Assembly: GCF_023206215.1 (NCBI RefSeq)
Contig: NZ_CP065800.1
Span: forward strand, 558,001-622,000
DNA from: Butyrivibrio fibrisolvens
Lineage (GTDB): Bacteria; Bacillota; Clostridia; Lachnospirales; Lachnospiraceae
Reading direction: 5' to 3'
DNA: 64,000 nt
Each line of letters starts with the position of its first letter. Position 1 is the first letter of the stretch. Below the pieces are notes generated by a model. It ran no database searches. It saw nothing but the letters and a program-made list of their open reading frames with translations, and was not told the origin of the DNA. Below are positions 8,694 through 17,183 of the stretch, piece by piece. The translations under genes and the position numbers were made by a program.

Positions 8694-10154
8694 TCACTGC
8701 GTGTTTTCTCCATCACCAGATCCTTCTTGCCCATCGCCTTCTGATCCACCATCTCCTTCGCCATTATCTTCTGGAATAGCTTCAGGTGTAGCATTGTCCT
8801 CCGGAAGTGCATCCTGTGATCCGCTATCCTGAGTATTATCTGCAGGTTCACTCTGTTCCGAAGTACTTGTATCCGGAGTGCTCTGTTCTTCTGACTTCTT
8901 GTTGGTAACCCAGCGGTAGAAGAATGCATGGTTACCTATCATGGTATATTCACTGATCCCGTAATAGTCAGCCCAATACTGGGTCATGAAGAAGAGATAG
9001 TCGCCCACACGGGCTCCGCCCAGAACTTCCTGAGCTGCCTGAATGCAGGTGGAATTGGGACCAGCCGATATGATAAGTTCAACCTTACCTGACCTGTAGG
9101 ATGCAAACTGATTGGTCTGGGTTATAACACTTACAATATCATTAGGGAATGCTGAACTCTTAACCCTGTTCATGATAACAGAACCTACAGCAAGCTTACC
9201 TGTATAGGACTCGCCTCCAGCTTCTGCCTGTATTGTTGCAGCAAGCCATTCAAGCTCTGATGCAGAAGCGCTGTAAGAACCTGATGTATCTTCCTTGGTA
9301 AGAGCAAGTCTTTCTGCTATCTGCTTGGCAAGTTCTGCCTGAGCAGCTGCTGTCTGGGATTCAAGGGACTTCATCTTTTCATCAAGATCGGATAACTGCT
9401 TGTCATAATCATCTAGCTTACTTCTTTCAGAAGAAAGGGTACTGTTGGTAGAAGACAGCTGCCCCATTACCGTATCTGTCAGATCAGCAAGCTCTTCATG
9501 CTTTTCATCAAGCTGCGTTTGATATTCATCGAGCTCTGCTTCTTTTTTCTCTATCTCCGCTATCTGCGCAGCTATACTGTCTACGAGAGCCTGATATTCT
9601 TCCATCTTCATCTGGTCGTAGGCTACTATATCATTGATATATTCATATTTGGTCAGGAAGTCCTGAAGTGATGTTGAGTCAAAAAGGATCAAAAGAAGAC
9701 TTTCATCACCGCCTCTTTCGTATGTCATCTGCATACGCTTTTTAAGGCTTTCATATCGCTCTTTTCTAAGAGTCTCCGCAGCCTGAAGGTCTTCATTTAG
9801 TGCAATGATCTGAGCTGAAACTTCTGCCATGGCACTCTCTGTCTCTGTGATCTCGGCGCTGAGCGTTTCTAGCTTGTCAGAATAGTCATCTACAGTATCC
9901 TGCAGCTGAGACTTCTGATTCTGAAGAGATGATACATTGTTCTGTGTCTGCTCTTTTTGCTCATTGAGCTCATCTATAGCATTCTGAGTTTCCTGAGTCT
10001 GCTTCTCAAGATCAGATATCTTCTCCTGAGTCTTGGCTTCCTCTTCCTGCATGCTGGCAATAGTATCATCCATAGAGCTGCCTTTACTTGCAAAAGACAA
10101 CTCTGTGAACAAAACTGTTATGATTATTAACGCAGATAAGATTTGTTTTCTCAT
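8694..10154 (-). CDS. Secreted coiled-coil protein with C-terminal SleB/CwlJ-type cell-wall hydrolase domain
   Basis: A 486-residue exported peptidoglycan-active protein. A signal peptide (MRKQILSALIIITVLFTELS) leads into a long coiled coil (about residues 30-280) rich in Gln, Glu and Lys, of the PcsB/CwlO N-terminal type. The C-terminal part (about 300-415) has the hydrolase_2 motifs WLAATIQAEAGGESYTGKLA, VGSVIMNRVKSSAFP and ALEVL-like AAQEVLGGARV; the Glu of QAEAGGE is the expected catalytic residue. The tail (from about 420) is a Ser/Glu/Gly/Asp-rich, probably disordered stretch. It lies 17 bases downstream of tex and may share its transcript. The coiled coil probably holds the domain inactive or couples it to an FtsEX-like partner; that is inference. 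Confidence 0.85.
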   Translation of the reverse strand: MRKQILSALIIITVLFTELSFASKGSSMDDTIASMQEEEAKTQEKISDLEKQTQETQNAIDELNEQKEQTQNNVSSLQNQKSQLQDTVDDYSDKLETLSAEITETESAMAEVSAQIIALNEDLQAAETLRKERYESLKKRMQMTYERGGDESLLLILFDSTSLQDFLTKYEYINDIVAYDQMKMEEYQALVDSIAAQIAEIEKKEAELDEYQTQLDEKHEELADLTDTVMGQLSSTNSTLSSERSKLDDYDKQLSDLDEKMKSLESQTAAAQAELAKQIAERLALTKEDTSGSYSASASELEWLAATIQAEAGGESYTGKLAVGSVIMNRVKSSAFPNDIVSVITQTNQFASYRSGKVELIISAGPNSTCIQAAQEVLGGARVGDYLFFMTQYWADYYGISEYTMIGNHAFFYRWVTNKKSEEQSTPDTSTSEQSEPADNTQDSGSQDALPEDNATPEAIPEDNGEGDGGSEGDGQEGSGDGENTQ

Positions 10155-10171
10155 ATCCCTCTATCCAAAGC

Positions 10172-12622
10172 TTACTTGCTCTGGTTCTTGATCTTCATTG
10201 TAAGTCCGATTCTCTGCTTCTTAATATCAACCTCTATAACCTGAACTTCGACGATATCGCCAACGCTCACAGCCTCCAGAGGGTGCTTAATATAGCGGTC
10301 TGTGATCTGAGATATATGTACAAGTCCGTCCTGATGCACACCTATATCAACAAAGGCACCGAAATCTACTATGTTACGTACTGTTCCCTTAAGGATCATT
10401 CCGGGCTTTAAGTCCTTCATATCCATTACATCTGAGCGAAGGACTGGTGCCGGCATGCTCTCACGAGGGTCACGGCTTGGCTTTTCAAGCTCAGATACGA
10501 TATCTGTAAGAGTGATCTCACCTATTCCAAGATCTGCTGCAAGCTTAGCCTTATCTCCAAGCCTTGCAGAAAGAGATCCTGCTGTGCCTTTGGAAGATGA
10601 TGCGCTGCTGCCATTATTTGCACTTGCTGATCCGCCTTTTGAACCTGAGCTTTTCTTGTTGTCCGATGATCCGTCAGCAACAAATGCTGTGCCAAATGCT
10701 GCTGCAAGAGCCGCGCCCATTGCTGTTCCTGTATTTCTTATTACGACTTTATTTTCATTTCTGCGGCGGTTGTCATTCTTAGATCCCTGCTTGGAAGCCT
10801 TATTGTCAGAAGCCTTGGCTTTCTGTGCTCCGGGAGCTATGCTCTTTGCTGCCTGCTTCTGAGCTTGTCTGACATCATCCATAGTGATTCCAAGTCTCTC
10901 CATGAGCTTTCTGGTAGCTTCATATGTCTCAGGATGAACTGAAGTATCATCAAGAGGATTGTCTCCATCATGGATCCTGAGGAATCCTGCACACTGTTCA
11001 TAAGCCTTCGGTCCGAGCTTAGGTACATTAAGGAGCTGTTCACGGGATGTGAATCTGCCGTTCTTCTCTCTATACTCAACAATATTCTTGGCAATAGGCT
11101 TGCTGATACCTGATATATATGTAAGAAGTGGTGCAGATGCTGTATTAAGATCTACGCCCACCTTGTTAACGCAGTCTTCTACAACTCCGCCAAGTGCTTC
11201 TGCGAGCTTCTTCTGGTTCATGTCATGCTGGTACTGACCTACACCGATGGACTGAGGATCTATCTTAACAAGTTCTGCAAGAGGATCCTGAAGACGTCTT
11301 GCTATAGATGCAGCAGACCTCTGGCCTACATCGAACTGAGGGAACTCTTCTGTAGCAAGCTTACTTGCAGAGTATACGGAAGCTCCTGCCTCATTAACTA
11401 TAACGTACTGAAGATTGGTATCGACCTCTTTGATAAGCTCTACTATAACCTGCTCAGACTCACGGGATGCTGTACCATTACCAACTGAGATAAGGTCTAT
11501 GCCATACTTCTTGATAAGCTTCTTGAGTTCAAACTTAGCCTCATCCACCTTGTTCTGAGGTGCTGTTGGGAAAATAACCTTAGTATCCAGAACTTTACCT
11601 GTAGGATCTACTACTGCAAGCTTACATCCTGTTCTAAAAGCAGGATCCCAGCCAAGTACAGTCTTACCCGCAATAGGTGGCTGCATGAGAAGCTGCTGGA
11701 GGTTCTTACCAAATACTGTGATTGCAGAATCCTCAGCTTTTTCTGTAAGTTCATTCCTTATGTCTCTTTCGATAGCAGGAGCTATAAGACGATCATATGC
11801 ATCCTGACATATCTCTGCTATTACAGGAGAAAGAGGAGTCTCTCCATCAGGACTAAGAGTCTTATTAAGGAACATCTGGATCCTGTCTACAGGAGCAGAT
11901 ATCTTAACATTAAGGAATTTCTCTTTTTCTCCTCTGTTAAGAGCAAGGACTCTGTGTCCTACAATCTTGCTTACAGGCTCTTCATAAGCATAATACTGCT
12001 CATATACACTCTCCGCCTTATCATCCTTGGCAGTAGATGATATAAGGCCTTCCTGCATAGTAGCTTCACGGATATAAGTGCGAACATCTGCATTATCAGA
12101 CAGTTCCTCTGCGATTATATCTTTGGCACCCTGAAGGGCTTCCTTGACATTCTTGACTTCTTTATCTGCAGGTACATCACCTGATGTGACAAACTCTCCT
12201 GCCTTTACTATAAGTTCATCTATAGAGATCTTCTGCTGTCTTATGATATCAGCAAGCTTCTCAAGTCCCTTTTCTCTTGCTACGCTTGCCCTTGTCTTTC
12301 TCTTAGGTCTATATGGAAGATACAAGTCATCAACAGCTACTATAGTCTCTGCTGCTATGATCTTGTTCTTAAGTTCTTCTGTGAGCTTACCCTGCTCTTC
12401 TATGGACGCAAGGACAGTCTGCTTCTTGTCCTCAAGGCCCCTTAAGTATTTGAGCCTCTCATCAAGGTTACGGAGCTGCTCATCGTTAAGTGAACCTGTT
12501 ACCTCTTTCCTATATCTGGAAATAAAAGGTATGGTATTACCTTCATCGATAAGCTTAATGGCCGCTTCTACCTGCCATTTGTTAACGCCAAGCTCCTGTG
12601 TGATTTTAAGTGCGATATCCAT
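10172..12622 (-). CDS. tex: Tex-family S1 RNA-binding protein
   Basis: Cytoplasmic nucleic-acid-binding protein related to Spt6, implicated in transcription. It has the Tex N-terminal helical domain (NTIPFISRYRKEVTGSL), a YqgF/RuvC-like domain (GWDPAFRTGCKLAVVD near residue 325), two helix-hairpin-helix motifs (near 500-560) and a C-terminal S1 domain (VRNIVDFGAFVDIGVHQDGL). I chose the ATG at 12622 because GGGAGG lies six bases upstream; an earlier in-frame start at 12655 has no ribosome site. At 816 residues it is longer than the usual 710-780 because of an insertion (about residues 605-705) rich in Ser, Asn, Gly, Lys and Ala between the HhH region and the S1 domain. Confidence 0.93.
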   Translation of the reverse strand: MDIALKITQELGVNKWQVEAAIKLIDEGNTIPFISRYRKEVTGSLNDEQLRNLDERLKYLRGLEDKKQTVLASIEEQGKLTEELKNKIIAAETIVAVDDLYLPYRPKRKTRASVAREKGLEKLADIIRQQKISIDELIVKAGEFVTSGDVPADKEVKNVKEALQGAKDIIAEELSDNADVRTYIREATMQEGLISSTAKDDKAESVYEQYYAYEEPVSKIVGHRVLALNRGEKEKFLNVKISAPVDRIQMFLNKTLSPDGETPLSPVIAEICQDAYDRLIAPAIERDIRNELTEKAEDSAITVFGKNLQQLLMQPPIAGKTVLGWDPAFRTGCKLAVVDPTGKVLDTKVIFPTAPQNKVDEAKFELKKLIKKYGIDLISVGNGTASRESEQVIVELIKEVDTNLQYVIVNEAGASVYSASKLATEEFPQFDVGQRSAASIARRLQDPLAELVKIDPQSIGVGQYQHDMNQKKLAEALGGVVEDCVNKVGVDLNTASAPLLTYISGISKPIAKNIVEYREKNGRFTSREQLLNVPKLGPKAYEQCAGFLRIHDGDNPLDDTSVHPETYEATRKLMERLGITMDDVRQAQKQAAKSIAPGAQKAKASDNKASKQGSKNDNRRRNENKVVIRNTGTAMGAALAAAFGTAFVADGSSDNKKSSGSKGGSASANNGSSASSSKGTAGSLSARLGDKAKLAADLGIGEITLTDIVSELEKPSRDPRESMPAPVLRSDVMDMKDLKPGMILKGTVRNIVDFGAFVDIGVHQDGLVHISQITDRYIKHPLEAVSVGDIVEVQVIEVDIKKQRIGLTMKIKNQSK

Positions 12623-12795
12623 CTTGAACCTCCCTGATATGCATGTTAAGCACAATACTTTAAATAGTATATCACAACAAAGGCTATAACAATAACTTTT
12701 AGATAATGTATCCCCTGGCTGTTACTACCATCACTAATATATATGATGCACCTGATGCCAAAAGCTCTTTTGGGTCATTGCACAGTCTATTTTTT

Positions 12796-12824
12796 AACTT
12801 GAAAAAATAATCTTCAGCCGCTAA
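12796..12824 (+). promoter_or_regulatory. Possible sigma-D/sigma-28 promoter for the chemoreceptor
   Basis: GCCGCTAA at 12817-12824 matches seven of eight bases of the flagellar/chemotaxis sigma factor -10 element (GCCGATAA). The -35 side is A-rich (GAAAAAA) rather than a clean TAAA, so the call is tentative. It is about 95 bases before the chemoreceptor start. Confidence 0.4.
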
Positions 12825-12918
12825 ATAATTATGGCCAAAAACCCGAAATATCTTCTAGTCATTGGGTGTCTCTTTTCTCCCAAACCATACATTTATATGT
12901 TTAATAGAGGAAAATCTT

Positions 12919-14709
12919 ATGAAAAATCTGAAAGTCAGAACAAAGCTAAGTATCCTTCTTGCAGTTGTAGTAATAGCCATGATCGGATTAAGCGGTATGG
13001 CTATAATAGGAATGAGTCAGATTCAGTCGACTTCAGTTGAGATCATCAAAGACTCCATCAGTCAGGACTATGATGATCAGATAAAAAACGAAGTTGATAC
13101 GGCCTTCGCAATCTGCGATACATATTATGGATTGTATCAGGCCGGTGCAATGACACTTGATGAAGCCAAAGAATATTCCGCGACTGTTATAAGAGGTATA
13201 AGCTATGGCGAAGCCGGATATCTGTGGGTAGATACCTATGACGGCGTCAATGTAGTCCTCCTTGGAAACGATACAGAAGGAACCAACAGATTGGGATCCA
13301 AAGATAGTCAGGGATTTGCAATGGTGGCTGACTTCATTGAAGGTGCCAAAAAAAATGTAAACGAAGGCTACTTCAACGAGTACTATTTCCCAAAGGCAGG
13401 CGAAACTGAGCCTTCACCAAAGAGAGCCTATACCAAAGCTTATCCTAACTTCGAATGGGTAATAGGAACAGGTAACTATATCGATTATATAGAATCTACT
13501 ACTGCTGAGCATGAAGGTGTCCTGTCTGCTAAAGCAACCAATATCTCTGCAATCTCCATAGGTACAGGTGTTGTACTTATCATAATATCTGTAGTACTGA
13601 CAGTAATGCTCACAAGATCTATCGTAGGTCCATTAAAGGATACTTCTGTATGGCTTGATGAAATGGGAAGCGGAGACTTCTCAAGACATATAGATCCTAA
13701 ATACACAGAGCTTCATGATGATTTTGGTATACTCATGCAGCAGCTTGAAAAGATGAGACATTCTGTCAGCAAGCTCTTAAAAGGTGCCAAGAACGATTCT
13801 ATAAGTGTCCACGACTCCTCTATCGAACTGGCTCAGGGCGCAGCACAGACCAAGGACAACAGTGCTAACATCACTATAGCTGTAGGCGAGATTGCCGATG
13901 GTGCTACCAATCAGGCTGAAAGTGTTCAGGACGGTGTTAACGCTATTCAGGAGATTCTTCAGAATGTTGAAACTCTCAATAATGAAGTTGATGCTGCTGA
14001 CGAGAAAGCCAATGCTATGGCAGAGTCTTCCGACAACATGCAGGCTAACTTCGAGAAGTTAAAAGCTGCCATGACCCAGTCAGCAGATTCCCTTGCTGAT
14101 GTATCAGAAAAAGTAAAAGCAATGGGTGATTCTGTAGAAGAAGTTCAGAATGCTGTTGCAGCTATTAATGAGATAAGTTCCAGAACCAACCTCTTGTCAC
14201 TTAATGCATCAATTGAAGCTGCAAGAGCAGGTGAAGCAGGTAAAGGCTTCGCGGTCGTTGCTACAGAGATTCAGGATCTGTCAGTTCAGTCATCTCAGTC
14301 CGCTCAGCGTATCGGCGAGATCATGAAGGGACTATCCGACAGCTCCGAATCCGCAGTAAGAACCGTAAGCCAGCTCAATGACGCAGTTGGAGGCCAGCAG
14401 CAGATAAGCGATGAAACAGCTGAGGCTGTACGAGATGTTATCAGTATGATCGCAGATGTTCGTGAGAACTTCAACAAAGCCAAGGATGCAGCAGAGATCA
14501 CCAGAACCAAATGCGTTGATCTAAACGATACAATGAGTTCACTGTCAGCTATATCAGAAGAAAATGCTGCAAGCGCTCAGGAGACAAGTGCTTCAATGCA
14601 GGAAGTCAACAACACTGTTGAGAATATCAGCGATCTTTCTGCTACACTTGAGAATATCTCAACCGAGCTTACTGAACTACTGGAAGTATTCCATGTATCC
14701 GATCTGTAA
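12919..14709 (+). CDS. Methyl-accepting chemotaxis protein with single Cache sensor
   Basis: A 596-residue transmembrane chemoreceptor. TM1 (about residues 13-33) is followed by an extracellular sCache-type domain (to about 195) containing [11 protein letters not shown], then TM2 (about 205-227), HAMP, and a cytoplasmic signalling domain whose hairpin tip reads [20 protein letters not shown]. The ATG at 12919 has AGAGG upstream; an in-frame start at 12862 adds 19 unlikely residues. The gene stands alone and ends in a strong terminator. Proteins with this sensor type usually bind small organic acids or amines. No other chemotaxis gene is in the window. Confidence 0.93.
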   Translation: MKNLKVRTKLSILLAVVVIAMIGLSGMAIIGMSQIQSTSVEIIKDSISQDYDDQIKNEVDTAFAICDTYYGLYQAGAMTLDEAKEYSATVIRGISYGEAGYLWVDTYDGVNVVLLGNDTEGTNRLGSKDSQGFAMVADFIEGAKKNVNEGYFNEYYFPKAGETEPSPKRAYTKAYPNFEWVIGTGNYIDYIESTTAEHEGVLSAKATNISAISIGTGVVLIIISVVLTVMLTRSIVGPLKDTSVWLDEMGSGDFSRHIDPKYTELHDDFGILMQQLEKMRHSVSKLLKGAKNDSISVHDSSIELAQGAAQTKDNSANITIAVGEIADGATNQAESVQDGVNAIQEILQNVETLNNEVDAADEKANAMAESSDNMQANFEKLKAAMTQSADSLADVSEKVKAMGDSVEEVQNAVAAINEISSRTNLLSLNASIEAARAGEAGKGFAVVATEIQDLSVQSSQSAQRIGEIMKGLSDSSESAVRTVSQLNDAVGGQQQISDETAEAVRDVISMIADVRENFNKAKDAAEITRTKCVDLNDTMSSLSAISEENAASAQETSASMQEVNNTVENISDLSATLENISTELTELLEVFHVSDL

Positions 14710-14735
14710 TATCATCTGCTCATTAGTACAATATC

Positions 14736-14772
14736 CCCCGGAAGATGTTCATTCATTTTCCGGGGTTTTTTA
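14736..14772 (+). terminator. Terminator of the chemoreceptor gene
   Basis: Stem CCCCGGAA / TTTTCCGGGG around a long loop (14736-14765) followed by TTTTTTAT. The remaining bases to 14928 are AT-rich with no recognisable gene. Confidence 0.88.
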
Positions 14773-14928
14773 TAATATCACAAAATATACAACCCTTGAA
14801 AATATAACTATTATAGTTTTTAATAATAGTATCTTTTTGATCACAAGATCATAGACATGTATATTGATAGTATATTTTTATAAGATACGTTCAATAGATC
14901 ATGCTTATCTATTAATAAGAGGACTATT

Positions 14929-15957
14929 ATGAAAAAAATACTTGCAAAAGCTTTGCTCGCATCTCTATCTGCTTCTTTTCTCATAGGATGCACTGACGCT
15001 AATATTGAAAATCTAAGTTCTACTGATGATGCATCTATAGTCATAACAACAGATGTAAATACTGATTCTAATAATTCAAGCTCGAAAGACGCATCTGACA
15101 ACTCATCTGACGCTTCATCAATTGGTGCAAGCGATGATCTGGTAGATGATGAGTCCACCGCTCTTATCTCTTCTTCAGAAGACTATCTTGCAGCTTGTGA
15201 CTTGTTCGAAGAACTTTTTAATGATCCAAGTATAGAAGTTGATGATTCAAAGCTCCAGACACTCAAAAACGGAGTATCCGATATAGATAACAGCAAATTC
15301 ATCGGCACCTGGAACAGGACATATGTAGCTATGGGTGTAGATGGCTATGTCGAAATAGAAGAAGTTTCAAAAAGTACCTGCCTTGTAAATGGTAGTTTCG
15401 ATCACTACGGCAACTGTGGAGATATAGATAATATTACAGGTTACTATCTTTCGGAGAATACTATGTTCGCTGTAGACGAAGAATTTGATGCTGTATACTT
15501 TTTCAAAATAAGCGGCGAATCAATGGAGATTGCTCAAAGGGGCTTTGGATGCATGGGAGGAGGCGTATCCGCCAATGGAACCTATGTGACGACCGAGCCT
15601 GAATATATTAATGAACATGATATTGAGTTTGCTTTTACAGAAGATGAGCTTACAGCTATCAATAAGCTTCTTAGTGATAACGGACTTGATTATGAAGAGT
15701 ATTTTGAGACTCCCATTCTATATGGAATCTTTGAAACATCAATTGGTGAAGCTGTATTTGGTGATGGCACTACAATGTCCGGAAGATGGTTTACATCAGT
15801 AGCACCTCATGGAATAACCAGAAACCTTAATCTCTTCATCTCAGATGACGGCAATATCTATTTAGAATCCGGATGGAATGCATCTGACGAAGCCGAGTTC
15901 TATACTACAGATGAAAATGCCTCATCTATGCCAGGTGCTGTAGAAACTGAAGGCTGA
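14929..15957 (+). CDS. Lipoprotein of unknown function
   Basis: I do not recognise the family. The 342-residue product starts with a type II signal peptide (MKKILAKALLASLSASFLIG) and a lipobox LIGC, so it should be lipid-anchored on the outer face of the membrane. A Ser/Asp-rich linker (about residues 25-75) precedes an acidic globular part with many aromatic residues. FIGTWNRTYVAMGVDGY near residue 125 resembles the start of a lipocalin-like beta-barrel, but this is only an impression. It is monocistronic, with a hairpin between it and the convergent carbamate kinase gene. Confidence 0.7.
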   Translation: MKKILAKALLASLSASFLIGCTDANIENLSSTDDASIVITTDVNTDSNNSSSKDASDNSSDASSIGASDDLVDDESTALISSSEDYLAACDLFEELFNDPSIEVDDSKLQTLKNGVSDIDNSKFIGTWNRTYVAMGVDGYVEIEEVSKSTCLVNGSFDHYGNCGDIDNITGYYLSENTMFAVDEEFDAVYFFKISGESMEIAQRGFGCMGGGVSANGTYVTTEPEYINEHDIEFAFTEDELTAINKLLSDNGLDYEEYFETPILYGIFETSIGEAVFGDGTTMSGRWFTSVAPHGITRNLNLFISDDGNIYLESGWNASDEAEFYTTDENASSMPGAVETEG

Positions 15958-16031
15958 TTCCAAAAGATAAAAATAGATTCTTAAAAAGCAGAGAACAGCT
16001 GTCAAATAAAAGACTTCCAGAGGCAGAATTA

Positions 16032-16073
16032 AAGGGACCACTTCTTGGATCTTGAATCCAAAAATGGTCCCTT
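16032..16073. terminator. Bidirectional stem-loop between the lipoprotein and carbamate kinase genes
   Basis: AAGGGACCA (16032-16040) pairs with TGGTCCCTT (16065-16073), and an inner TTGGA/TCCAA pair extends it. It lies between convergent genes and is followed by AACTTTG on the plus strand. Confidence 0.7.
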
Positions 16074-16110
16074 AACTTTGTCCCCGGTTTCTTTCCCGTA
16101 TCCGGTGTTA

Positions 16111-17046
16111 TTATGCTGTAATGAATGTTCCGGAGCGGCCTTTAAGTGCATCCGATACGTGATCCAGCGATGTTATAAGTACTGATCCTTCAGGATTTGC
16201 TTCAAGGAACTGTATAGCAGCTTCTATCTTGGGAAGCATGTCTCCTTCTCCGAATTCGCCTGCTTCTATATACTCTTTTGCCTTGGCGACAGTCATCTTC
16301 TCGATAGGAGCCTGATCGTCCTTACCAAAAGATGTATATACACAAGGAACAGATGTAAGGATTACGAGACGGTCTGCCTTAAGGTCTGCTGCAAGCTTAC
16401 CTGCAATTGCATCCTTCTCGATTACAGCTGATGCTCCTTTTAATTTGTGCTCCTGTTCAAGAACAGGGATTCCGCCACCACCGCAGGCTATAACTTCTAC
16501 TCCCGCGTCAGCTAAAAGCTTTATAGCATCAAGTTCTACTATATCAATAGGCTTTGGAGCAGCTACTATTCTAAGGTATCCTTTGCCGGGAACTTCTTTT
16601 ACAAAATTGCCCTTCTTGATCTCTGCATCAGCATCCTCTTTGGACATGAATCTTCCGATTGCCTTAGTAGGTGAATAGAAAGCCTCATCATATGGATCTA
16701 CTGTTACCTGTGTGAGGATAGTTGTAACTGTTTTAGATATGCCCCTTTGCTCAAGTTCGCTTCTAAGTGAGCTCTGAAGATCATATCCTACATAGCCCTG
16801 GCTCATGGCACTACATACGCTCATAGGAGCAGCCGTATAGTCTATGTATATTCTGTGCAGCTCAGTCATGGCCTTATGTATCATGCTGACCTGCGGTCCG
16901 TTAGAATGAGTTATGGTAAGCTGATAACCTGCCTGAGCAAGATCAGCAAGTGCTTTTGCAGTTCTAGATACTGCTTCTTTTTGTTCACCTGTTGTATATC
17001 CAAGTGCTTCGTGACCAAGTGATACAACTGCTTTTTTATTTTCCAT
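16111..17046 (-). CDS. Carbamate kinase-like protein
   Basis: Carbamate kinases interconvert carbamoyl phosphate plus ADP with carbamate plus ATP. The 311 residues carry the C-terminal family motifs KPIDIVELDAIKLL and ACGGGGIPV, and conserved lysines in AVIEKDAIAGKLAADL and DMLPKIEAA. The N-terminal phosphate loop is atypical: SLGHEALG instead of the usual ALGGNALL, and HSNGPQVS instead of HGNGPQVG. The start at 17046 is preferred over 17082 because of an upstream GGGGG. No arginine deiminase or ornithine carbamoyltransferase is nearby, so the pathway (arginine, purine/ureide or none) is open. TATAAT at 17082-17087 (minus) is a likely -10 element. Confidence 0.82.
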   Translation of the reverse strand: MENKKAVVSLGHEALGYTTGEQKEAVSRTAKALADLAQAGYQLTITHSNGPQVSMIHKAMTELHRIYIDYTAAPMSVCSAMSQGYVGYDLQSSLRSELEQRGISKTVTTILTQVTVDPYDEAFYSPTKAIGRFMSKEDADAEIKKGNFVKEVPGKGYLRIVAAPKPIDIVELDAIKLLADAGVEVIACGGGGIPVLEQEHKLKGASAVIEKDAIAGKLAADLKADRLVILTSVPCVYTSFGKDDQAPIEKMTVAKAKEYIEAGEFGEGDMLPKIEAAIQFLEANPEGSVLITSLDHVSDALKGRSGTFITA

Positions 17047-17091
17047 GGCAAGGACCCCCGAAATTAGAATGATATGAGGCAATTATAGCAT

Positions 17092-17136
17092 AAAAATCGG
17101 CGTTCGGCTTCCATGCCTCACTTCTTTCCGATTTTT
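17092..17136 (-). terminator. Terminator of the GH3 gene
   Basis: AAAAATCGG (17092-17100) pairs with CCGATTTTT (17128-17136), with an inner GGCATGGAAGCC hairpin. On the minus strand it ends in TTTTTATG, about 50 bases after the GH3 stop. Confidence 0.75.
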
Positions 17137-17183
17137 ATTCGTGATAACATCCTGTTATAGCATAAAAAAGTAATAACATCCCA

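Noticed and set aside
10371..10862. Plus-strand frame opposite the tex insertion
   Set aside because: Antisense shadow of the biased low-complexity codons; no ribosome site.
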